A stretch of 18,679 nucleotides of DNA from NCBI GenBank assembly GCA_947071285.1, contig CAMTFK010000077.1, positions 1 to 18,679 of the forward strand, read 5' to 3'. Every line of letters begins with the position of its first letter. Position 1 is the stretch's first letter. The position numbers were made by a program, and so were the translations under genes. Of this stretch, positions 8,024-13,719 are shown one piece after another. This stretch comes from an uncultured Bacteroides sp. (GTDB lineage Bacteria; Bacteroidota; Bacteroidia; Bacteroidales; Bacteroidaceae). The notes beneath the pieces were generated by a model. The model was not told the DNA's origin, did not search any database, and was given only the letters and a program-made list of their open reading frames with translations.

Positions 8024-8036
8024 ATTTTTCCGGCTG

Positions 8037-8044
8037 CAAAGGTA
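8037..8044 (-). promoter_or_regulatory. gpmI promoter -7 box
   Basis: On the minus strand the sequence is TACCTTTG, an exact TAnnTTTG match, 78 bp upstream of the gpmI ATG. It predicts a leader of about 70 nt containing the two hairpins. Confidence 0.65.
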
Positions 8045-8086
8045 CGAAAAAGCATGGTTAATGCGTACTCTTTCAAATGATTTATG

Positions 8087-8094
8087 TACTTTTG
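8087..8094 (+). promoter_or_regulatory. corA promoter -7 box
   Basis: TACTTTTG matches TAnnTTTG. Transcription would begin near 8101, giving a long leader (about 128 nt) to the corA ATG at 8229. No clear -33 element is seen. Confidence 0.55.
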
Positions 8095-8124
8095 TCCCGC
8101 TTTAAAAAACAAAAAAGAAGAAAT

Positions 8125-8169
8125 ATGGACGATTCAAACCCACGAACGTGCAATAGTATTTACAATTAA
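8125..8169 (+). CDS. Candidate 14-residue leader peptide upstream of corA
   Basis: ATG at 8125 opens a short frame, MDDSNPRTCNSIYN, ending TAA 8167-8169. It lies about 24 nt after the predicted start of the corA transcript. The stop is two bases before a long hairpin (8172-8205) and about 60 nt before the corA ATG. A purine-rich stretch (AAAAAAGAAGAAAT) precedes it. No homology is claimed. By analogy, Salmonella corA has a short leader ORF (corL), and acidic/proline-rich starts such as that of MgtL can destabilise ribosomes at low magnesium. The DD and P near this start are suggestive only, and it may be a chance ORF. Confidence 0.35.
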   Translation: MDDSNPRTCNSIYN

Positions 8170-8171
8170 AG

Positions 8172-8205
8172 CGAACTGAGACGTTGCTCGCAATGCCTCT
8201 GTTCG
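8172..8205 (+). promoter_or_regulatory. Long hairpin in the corA leader
   Basis: CGAAC-T-GAG-A-CGTTG (8172-8186) pairs with CAATG-C-CTC-T-GTTCG (8191-8205) around a CTCG tetraloop. This makes thirteen pairs with two symmetric 1x1 mismatches and one GU. No T tract follows, so it is not a terminator. It lies between the short leader ORF and the corA Shine-Dalgarno site. CGAAC also occurs upstream at 8143-8147, so GTTCG (8201-8205) has an alternative partner. Confidence 0.6.
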
Positions 8206-8214
8206 TACTAAAGA

Positions 8215-8221
8215 AAGGAGG
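8215..8221 (+). promoter_or_regulatory. Strong Shine-Dalgarno site fixing the corA start
   Basis: AAGGAGG with 7 nt spacing to the ATG at 8229. Genes in this group generally lack such sites, so this one both decides the start and suggests regulated initiation. Confidence 0.75.
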
Positions 8222-8228
8222 CAATAAG

Positions 8229-9155
8229 ATGAGAACGTATCTTTATTGTGAGGCCGGCTTTGTGGAAAAGCCGCAATGGATGCCCAATAGCTGGGTAAAT
8301 GTTGAATGCCCTGATGACAATGATTTCGATTTCCTTACCCAAGAACTGAAAGTTCCCGAATCATTTCTGGAAGACATCGCCGATGCGGACGAACGCCCGC
8401 GCACGGAAACAGAAGGCAACTGGTTGCTTACTATTCTGCGTATCCCTATGCAGAGCAGTCAGCATGGCATCCCTTTTATCACCGTGCCTATCGGCATTAT
8501 CACTAATAATGAGATAATCGTATCGGTGTGTTACCATAAGACGGAACTTATCTCGGATTTCATCCAGCATACGCGCCGCAAAGGCATCGTAGTGAACAAC
8601 AAGCTGGACTTAATCCTGCGGATGATTTACTCCTCCGCCGTCTGGTTCCTGAAATACCTGAAGCAAATCAACAATGATGTTGCCAATGCGGAAAAGGAAT
8701 TGGAGAAGAGCATCCGAAACGAGGACTTACTCCGCCTGATGAAGTTGCAAAAGACCCTCGTTTATTTCAACACTTCCATCCGTGGAAACGAAGTGATGAT
8801 CGGCCGTTTGAAGAATATCTTCCAGGATACCAACTATCTGGATATGGAGCTACTGGAAGATGTTATCATCGAACTGAAACAGGCATACAACACAGTGAAT
8901 ATCTACAGCGATATTCTTACGGGGACAATGGACGCCTTTGCTTCCATTATTTCCAATAATGTCAACGCCATCATGAAACGCATGACGAGTCTTTCCATCA
9001 CGCTCATGATACCGACACTGATAGCCAGTTTCTATGGCATGAACGTGGATATTCATCTGGAAGGCTTTCCGTATGCTTTCATATTCATCATTCTGATTTC
9101 TGTAGTTCTGTCGGCCGGAACATTTATCTGGTTCAGGAAAATCAAATGGTTCTAA
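8229..9155 (+). CDS. corA: CorA family divalent-cation (magnesium) transporter
   Basis: This inner-membrane pentameric channel for Mg2+ (sometimes Co2+/Ni2+) has 308 residues. It has a large acidic and helical N-terminal cytoplasmic domain. The signature YGMNVD follows at 269-274 (GMN 270-272), at the end of pore helix TM1 (about 253-271). TM2 is about 282-302 and the tail is basic (FRKIKWF), as in the family. The start is the ATG at 8229, because of its Shine-Dalgarno site. An in-frame TTG at 8184 would place 15 extra residues inside the leader hairpin. The gene is divergent from gpmI, and the leader has a short ORF and a long hairpin. The transported ion cannot be decided from sequence, but Mg2+ is the family default. 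Confidence 0.92.
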   Translation: MRTYLYCEAGFVEKPQWMPNSWVNVECPDDNDFDFLTQELKVPESFLEDIADADERPRTETEGNWLLTILRIPMQSSQHGIPFITVPIGIITNNEIIVSVCYHKTELISDFIQHTRRKGIVVNNKLDLILRMIYSSAVWFLKYLKQINNDVANAEKELEKSIRNEDLLRLMKLQKTLVYFNTSIRGNEVMIGRLKNIFQDTNYLDMELLEDVIIELKQAYNTVNIYSDILTGTMDAFASIISNNVNAIMKRMTSLSITLMIPTLIASFYGMNVDIHLEGFPYAFIFIILISVVLSAGTFIWFRKIKWF

Positions 9156-9198
9156 CAGTATAGTCCGAGAGGCTGATTTGAATTTAATATTTCAAAAT

Positions 9199-9250
9199 AC
9201 AGAGACACGGAGGCACAGAGAAAAAGAACTTTGTGTCTCCGTGTCTCTGT
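9199..9250 (+). repeat. Long inverted repeat (22-bp stem) after corA
   Basis: The arm at 9199-9220 (starting ACAGAGACACGGAG) pairs over its full length with 9229-9250 (ending CTCCGTGTCTCTGT). There are 22 pairs with two GU wobbles, around an A-rich 8-nt loop. The tail CTTCATTCTTCATTTTT is T-rich. It may end the corA transcript, but the stem is longer than normal terminators. The repetitive GAGACAC/GGCACAGAG composition looks like a dispersed palindromic repeat (REP- or MITE-like). Confidence 0.7.
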
Positions 9251-9296
9251 GCTTCATTCTTCATTTTTAAATAGTCTCTTAGTATTTTCATCATAT

Positions 9297-9330
9297 TTTG
9301 GCCAGATTTCGCAAATAATATATATTTTTG
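9297..9330 (+). promoter_or_regulatory. Promoter of the PQQ-type propeller gene
   Basis: -33 element TTTG at 9297-9300 and -7 element TATTTTTG at 9323-9330, spaced 22 bp. The start would be near 9337, just before the ATG codons at 9345 and 9351. Confidence 0.6.
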
Positions 9331-9344
9331 CTCCAAATAAGTCA

Positions 9345-10907
9345 ATGAACATGAAAATACACAGGATTCTAACGCTTGTATGCCTGACTCTCACGGCATC
9401 AGTATCTTATGCGCAATCTGAAACCATCGTCGTAGGAAAGAAAACAGACGGAACAGACCTGAAAGCGCAATGTTATACCTTCCCGCAACGGGTAGAAACC
9501 TTCTCCATGAGTAGTAAGGGAGATTATCTCTGTGTCAGCTTCCGGGAAACAACCAAAAGCGGCAAATATCTGAAGAACAAAGGAGAAATCGGATTCTATG
9601 ATACCAAGAGCAGCCAGTTGCTATGGAAACAGCCGATTAACTTTGGCAGAGCAAGCATCACCTGCCTCTCCGAAGGGGTATTAATAACTGAAATCGGTAG
9701 TAAGATTTCATTGCTCAGCAAAGAAACAGGAGAAAAGAGATGGGAGGCAGACTTATTTCCTGTATATACAGACGATTCGTTGGGCTTGGTACTGGGATAT
9801 AACTTTTCCGCCTCCAACAAACTCCGCGCCATCAATCTAAAGTTCGGTAACGACCTATGGGAAAACAAGATACCACACCAATACGGTTGGAATGAGGTTC
9901 TTGAGCTCGGACAGAACAAGCGGCTGATTGTGGCGGATGCACTGCATAAACTGGACTTCATGACCGGAGAACTATTGACTTATCCGGGAAAGCCGGGAGC
10001 TCACGACACCAAAGCGGCGCTGCTGCAAGGACTGGTAGCCGTGGCCGGAGCAGCAGTCGGTGCGGCAGCAAGCGGTGGAGGATATTATTACAGCTACGTC
10101 CCCGTAGCCAGCAATACCATCACGGGATTAACTTCCAACATCTTGTCTCAGGACTCACTTTATTATTGGGCGGACCGTCAACAGATTTCCTGCATGGACA
10201 CAGCTTTCAACGTTGTATGGCAGAAGGAGTTCCCTGATGTAAAGGCCTCACGTTCCCAACTTTTCGTACAAGATGGAAAGTTGTTCATGCTTAATTACGG
10301 TTACGGTCTGCGCGAAGGTGCAAGCCGTAGGAAATACGGTCGCCCGTTCATTGCCTGCTACAACCTGCAAAACGGAGAAGAAATCTTCTTCAACCAACTC
10401 AGCGTGAAGAAAGATATGATTGAAGATGCCCTGCGCACTGATAATGCATTATTTATGTTGTTTGACGATGGACTGGCTTATCAGGAACTGACGGATTCGG
10501 TCGTAAATATTGTACCCTGGGATACCAAACAATACGGAAAACTGGAAGCCATACTACCCACTACGCTCTATGTGGCAAACAAAGATACGACAGCTTTTCA
10601 GTCGCTTGCTTTCGACGGAGAACACTGCCTGGTATATAATGACCAGGGAATTATCTACGAGGTGGACAAGGATTTAAATATCAGAAACACCTACGAACGG
10701 GAATATATCTATAGTCCCAGTATCCGGCTGAAAGACTATTTGTGCATCGGCAATCGTGGAGACTACTGGTTTATCCACGAAATGGGAATGCCTGTGGCCC
10801 ATCTGGAGACGGATTTCAAAAAGGGGCGGGTAATCGACAACAAACTTCTGTTACTAAACGACAAGAACCAATTCCTGTTTATTGATTTGGATGAAGCGAT
10901 AGAATAA
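9345..10907 (+). CDS. Secreted PQQ-like beta-propeller protein with a Gly/Ala-rich insert
   Basis: From the ATG at 9345 the protein has 520 residues; the ATG at 9351 is equally possible. It starts with a clear Sec signal peptide (KIHRILTLVCLTLTASVSYA/QSE), so it is exported. The body is beta-rich with repeated propeller-blade signatures: GEIGFYDTKSSQLLWKQ, SLLSKETGEKRWEA, LRAINLKFGNDLWEN and FIACYNLQNGEEIFF. These resemble PQQ/YVTN-like repeats of the 'residue-x-G-x-x-x-W' type. No catalytic motif is visible, and the function is unknown. Around residues 223-250 a hydrophobic Gly/Ala-rich stretch (GLVAVAGAAVGAAASGGG followed by three Tyr) interrupts the propeller. A longer frame back to 9231 is rejected because it runs through the inverted repeat and the promoter. 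The stop codon abuts the stop of convergent rnhB. Confidence 0.8.
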   Translation: MNMKIHRILTLVCLTLTASVSYAQSETIVVGKKTDGTDLKAQCYTFPQRVETFSMSSKGDYLCVSFRETTKSGKYLKNKGEIGFYDTKSSQLLWKQPINFGRASITCLSEGVLITEIGSKISLLSKETGEKRWEADLFPVYTDDSLGLVLGYNFSASNKLRAINLKFGNDLWENKIPHQYGWNEVLELGQNKRLIVADALHKLDFMTGELLTYPGKPGAHDTKAALLQGLVAVAGAAVGAAASGGGYYYSYVPVASNTITGLTSNILSQDSLYYWADRQQISCMDTAFNVVWQKEFPDVKASRSQLFVQDGKLFMLNYGYGLREGASRRKYGRPFIACYNLQNGEEIFFNQLSVKKDMIEDALRTDNALFMLFDDGLAYQELTDSVVNIVPWDTKQYGKLEAILPTTLYVANKDTTAFQSLAFDGEHCLVYNDQGIIYEVDKDLNIRNTYEREYIYSPSIRLKDYLCIGNRGDYWFIHEMGMPVAHLETDFKKGRVIDNKLLLLNDKNQFLFIDLDEAIE

Positions 10908-11513
10908 CTATTTGAAATCCAGCGCCAACTGCCCGTCACCCAGCAGATTGAATGTCATGCGGTGATAGGGCGTAGTTCCGTGTTCGACAATGGCGGCACG
11001 GTGTTTCTTGGTGGGATAGCCTTTGTTATGATTCCAGTCGTAATAAGGAAATTCTTCGTGCAGGCGGTTCATGTAGTCGTCACGGTAGGTTTTGGCAAGA
11101 ACAGAGGCGGCAGCGATAGAAAGGTATTTACCATCCCCCTTGACTACCGTTGTATGCGGCAGGTCCTGATATTTCTTGAAGCGGTTACCATCAATCAGAA
11201 GATGTTCCGGACGCATCTTCAACTGCTCTACTGCGCGATGCATGGCAAGGAAAGAGGCGTTCAGGATATTTATTTTATCAATCTCTTCAGGGGATACGAT
11301 GCCGACAGCCCAGGCCAGGGCTTCTTTCTCTATCACTTCACGCAAGGCATAACGCTGGTGCTCCGTCAATTGCTTGGAGTCGTTCAGCAGTTCGTTCTTG
11401 AAATCCTTGGGAAGGACAACGGCGGCGGCATACACAGCTCCTGCCAGACAACCACGTCCGGCCTCATCACAACCGGCTTCTATGAGGTCTTTATTTAAAT
11501 AAGGTAACAGCAT
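10908..11513 (-). CDS. rnhB: Ribonuclease HII
   Basis: RNase HII cuts the RNA strand of RNA/DNA hybrids and starts removal of single ribonucleotides misincorporated in DNA. The 201-residue cytoplasmic protein has the family's DEAGRG motif (Asp16, Glu17), NDSKQLT at 44-50, LLIDGNR with Asp108, KGDGKYLSIAAASVLAKTYRDD with Asp145, and HNKGYPTKKH near the C-terminus. All four metal-binding acidic residues of a type 2 RNase H are present and the length is normal. It has its own promoter. It converges on the propeller gene with no intergenic base, and no terminator is visible between them. Confidence 0.97.
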   Translation of the reverse strand: MLLPYLNKDLIEAGCDEAGRGCLAGAVYAAAVVLPKDFKNELLNDSKQLTEHQRYALREVIEKEALAWAVGIVSPEEIDKINILNASFLAMHRAVEQLKMRPEHLLIDGNRFKKYQDLPHTTVVKGDGKYLSIAAASVLAKTYRDDYMNRLHEEFPYYDWNHNKGYPTKKHRAAIVEHGTTPYHRMTFNLLGDGQLALDFK

Positions 11514-11534
11514 CGTACAATTAATTTAGAGACA

Positions 11535-11542
11535 CAAAGATA
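11535..11542 (-). promoter_or_regulatory. rnhB promoter -7 box
   Basis: On the minus strand the sequence is TATCTTTG, an exact TAnnTTTG match, 22 bp from the ATG at 11513. TTG about 22 bp further upstream (plus-strand CAA at 11565-11567) could be the -33 element. Confidence 0.65.
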
Positions 11543-11728
11543 ACCAAAACTAACTGATTTTATTCAATCAGCACTGAATGTTTTCACTTCCGGGTTCATC
11601 GTTTCAACTGTTTTCCGTATCTCCCTGTTCATGGGAAACGGCGGGTGAAGAAGTATCGGAAAAAGTACCCTTTCACCAGCTTCATAGCCTTCAACTGTAA
11701 TCGTTTATATATGAGCCGTTTATTCCCT
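11543..11728 (+). other. Intergenic region without a supported gene
   Basis: This lies between the divergent rnhB and the TPR-HTH regulator. I see no RNA gene and no convincing CDS. Two loosely similar segments, 11582-11610 and 11671-11697, share TTTCAC, TTCAT and TTCAACTG and may be an old direct repeat. A weak hairpin is possible between GGTGAA (11644-11649) and TTCACC (11672-11677). Confidence 0.5.
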
Positions 11729-11794
11729 AAGCTTTCGGAACGCATTCGGAAAGCTTACCGAACGTGTTCCGAAAGCTTTCCGAATACGTTCAAT
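11729..11794 (+). repeat. Three tandem 22-bp repeats with internal dyads (operator-like)
   Basis: The units are 11729-11750, 11751-11772 and 11773-11794. Each begins with the palindrome AAGCTT and carries a second dyad, GAA-N4-TTC, with the two dyad centres 11 bp apart. Units 1 and 2 agree at 17 of 22 positions, and units 2 and 3 at 15. Because of the dyads, 11729-11741 is also an exact inverted repeat of 11766-11778 (13 bp), and 11744-11756 of 11773-11785 (13 bp). The cluster ends about 60 bp upstream of the -7 box of the TPR-HTH regulator. It could be a cluster of protein-binding sites, or a dispersed repeat. Confidence 0.75.
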
Positions 11795-11852
11795 AAAGAA
11801 GGGGAAAGGAATCTTTTTTTAAAGGCAAACCGAAGTTTTAAAGGAAAATAAT

Positions 11853-11860
11853 TACATTTG
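11853..11860 (+). promoter_or_regulatory. Promoter -7 box of the TPR-HTH regulator
   Basis: TACATTTG is an exact TAnnTTTG match, 18 bp before the ATG at 11879. No good -33 element is seen, which would fit a promoter that needs an activator. Confidence 0.65.
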
Positions 11861-11878
11861 CAGAAATAAGACTATATC

Positions 11879-13501
11879 ATGAAGAAAGCTCTGTATCTAA
11901 TACTTGCAGTTCTCTCGCTAACTGTGTCACCTTTACAAGCCCAAGATATAAAACAAGCCATGACCCTACTTGAACAGGCTCAGAATGCTTTGTTCAGTAA
12001 TCCTAAGCAAGCCTCTTATTATGCGGCTCAGGCCGCTGCCCTGTTCCCCGAAGATATACCCAATGAGATTCGTGCAAAAGCCATGATTCTGCATAGCCAA
12101 GCAGAACAATTGCTGGGTAACTTTGACTTAAGCATCAAGAACTTATATGATACACAGAAATACATCAACCCGTCCAACAAACGGCAGACCGCTCAACTCT
12201 ATTCCCTCATGGGCCGTGTATACAGCAAGTTGGGCGATTATAACAAAGGCATCGAACTGAATGACAAGGCAACTTCTATCTTCAAATCTTTAGGAGATTC
12301 GGCATCGGTGGCCGGGTGCTATAATGAACGCGGGGTGATGCACTATCTGCTTGATGAATTCCGTGTAGCCGAAAGATTCCTTCAACGGGCGTTAGACATC
12401 AACCGTGCCCAACGAAACTTAAAGGAAATAGCTACCAATCTGAATAATCTATGCTTATATCAGGGAGATACGGAAAAAAAACTCTCCCTTATCCAAGAGG
12501 CGATAGCTATCAACAAAAATCTGGATGCACAATGGTCGTTGGGTGAAAACTATAACAATATGGGCAAACAGTATTATTTCGGCGAGCAATACCCCCAAGC
12601 CCTGGAAGCCTTGCAGAAAGCCTATGAATATGCCCGTAACATTGGTGCCAAAGAGCTGATCTGCGATAATTATGAATATTCATCGTGGGTATATGCCGCC
12701 ATAGGTGACTATAAACAGGCTTACACCCGCCTCAGCCAAATGTATGCTTTGAGTAAAGAGCTGCAAAGCAGCAACAAGCTACGCAACATTGAGCAGGAAA
12801 TCTCTTATAAAAGATATCAAGACCAGAAATATGCCACTGAGATGCAGGAGCAAACCTATAAGATTGAACTACTGAAACGTAATTTATGGTTTTTGGGTAG
12901 CGTGCTCGTGCTTGGATTAGCTTTCAGCATCTTCTTATATAAATGGTATAAGCGCAGAAAAGGCCTTCAACTGATAGAGGCCCGTTACCAACTGGAGTTG
13001 TCGCAACGCGAGTTATCCGAGCTGAAACTGCACCAGCAAGAGTTGGAATTACAGAATATACAGAATGCACTGGACAGTAGCCAGCAAGAAGTAACCAGCT
13101 TTGCCGTCTTCCTGAGAAGCCGCAACGAATTGCTGGACAAAATACGCGAAATGATTAAGGAAGGGTACAAAATGGATAATCAAACACTTATCCCCCATCT
13201 GAAAAAAGTGAATGCCTATATCAGTCAATACCAAAGCGGAGACAAAACCAATAATGCGTTACTGCTGAATATCGAAGACAAAAGTAAAGAATTCATTGAA
13301 AGGCTCACAAAGGAACATCCCAACTTGACACAAGGAGAAAAATATCTGGCAACCATGCTGCGCGTCAATCTTTCAACGAAAGAAATTTCCATGATTAGCG
13401 GGAATAGTCCTAAAACAATTAATATGAATCGCTACAGATTACGTAAGGCTTTGAACTTACCAACAGAAAAAGACCTGGTGGAATACTTGCAAAACTACTA
13501 A
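11879..13501 (+). CDS. Membrane-spanning TPR regulator with a cytoplasmic LuxR-type HTH
   Basis: The 540-residue protein is built like a one-component transmembrane regulator. It has a signal peptide (1-20, ending SPLQA/QD), a periplasmic TPR array (about 25-300; clear units at 104-135, 143-176, 222-254 and 262-292), and a membrane helix (about 336-354). A basic stop-transfer stretch (YKWYKRRKG) and a Gln/Glu/Leu-rich coiled coil (about 362-420) follow. At the C-terminus is a helix-turn-helix (about 483-538: LTQGEKYLATMLRVNLSTKEISMISGNSPKTI..RYRLRKALNL) of LuxR/GerE type. The basic helix contains NMNRYRLRKAL. There is no kinase or receiver domain, so a periplasmic signal probably acts directly on DNA binding. 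It lies just upstream of a susC/susD pair in the same direction, so I infer that it controls that pair. The ligand is unknown. Confidence 0.88.
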   Translation: MKKALYLILAVLSLTVSPLQAQDIKQAMTLLEQAQNALFSNPKQASYYAAQAAALFPEDIPNEIRAKAMILHSQAEQLLGNFDLSIKNLYDTQKYINPSNKRQTAQLYSLMGRVYSKLGDYNKGIELNDKATSIFKSLGDSASVAGCYNERGVMHYLLDEFRVAERFLQRALDINRAQRNLKEIATNLNNLCLYQGDTEKKLSLIQEAIAINKNLDAQWSLGENYNNMGKQYYFGEQYPQALEALQKAYEYARNIGAKELICDNYEYSSWVYAAIGDYKQAYTRLSQMYALSKELQSSNKLRNIEQEISYKRYQDQKYATEMQEQTYKIELLKRNLWFLGSVLVLGLAFSIFLYKWYKRRKGLQLIEARYQLELSQRELSELKLHQQELELQNIQNALDSSQQEVTSFAVFLRSRNELLDKIREMIKEGYKMDNQTLIPHLKKVNAYISQYQSGDKTNNALLLNIEDKSKEFIERLTKEHPNLTQGEKYLATMLRVNLSTKEISMISGNSPKTINMNRYRLRKALNLPTEKDLVEYLQNY

Positions 13502-13519
13502 AGTTACCATTACAGCAGA

Positions 13520-13541
13520 TGCTATGTTTGTAGATATAGCA
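13520..13541 (+). repeat. Small inverted repeat after the regulator gene
   Basis: TGCTAT (13520-13525) pairs with ATAGCA (13536-13541) around a 10-nt loop. No T tract follows, so it is a weak 3'-end hairpin at best. Confidence 0.3.
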
Positions 13542-13572
13542 GCACAAGATTCATTACTGTATTTCAATCACT

Positions 13573-13588
13573 TACAATATTTATTGTA
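13573..13588 (+). promoter_or_regulatory. 16-bp palindrome upstream of susC-like gene, candidate operator
   Basis: TACAATA-TT-TATTGTA has perfect 7-bp arms with a 2-bp centre. It lies in the 218-bp regulator-to-susC gap, about 80 bp before the possible -7 box. This size and position suit a site for a dimeric HTH activator such as the neighbouring regulator. As an RNA hairpin it would be weak, and no terminator tail follows. Confidence 0.45.
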
Positions 13589-13668
13589 GATTAAAAAACC
13601 ATAGATTTCACACTCTTTGTAGACATTTTACAGACCATTATTCATAGGAATACTCCAAATTATATCTC

Positions 13669-13676
13669 TTTCTTTG
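13669..13676 (+). promoter_or_regulatory. Possible degenerate -7 box of the susC-like operon
   Basis: TTTCTTTG keeps the TTTG half of TAnnTTTG but lacks the TA. No -33 element is evident. Among the genes with a recognisable start region it has the poorest match in the window, which would fit activator dependence. The leader to the ATG at 13720 would be about 37 nt. Confidence 0.35.
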
Positions 13677-13719
13677 CCATGTGAGAAACAAATGTTATTA
13701 ACCTTAAAAACTATCACAC

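Noticed and set aside
8184..8228. 15-residue N-terminal extension of CorA from a TTG codon
   Set aside because: The TTG lies inside the leader hairpin. The ATG at 8229 has a near-perfect Shine-Dalgarno site and gives a normal CorA start.
9231..9344. 38-residue extension of the propeller protein
   Set aside because: It starts inside the 22-bp inverted repeat and runs through the promoter. The ATG at 9345 or 9351 gives a clean signal peptide.
11729..11794. CRISPR array
   Set aside because: The 22-bp units are directly adjacent with no spacers and diverge from each other; there are no cas genes.
11645..11851. 68-residue open frame from a GTG, upstream of the TPR-HTH regulator
   Set aside because: It crosses the 22-bp repeats, whose period is not a multiple of three, and ends at the downstream promoter. 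It has no start signal and no recognisable domain. A dispersed small basic protein cannot be excluded, but there is no support for it here.
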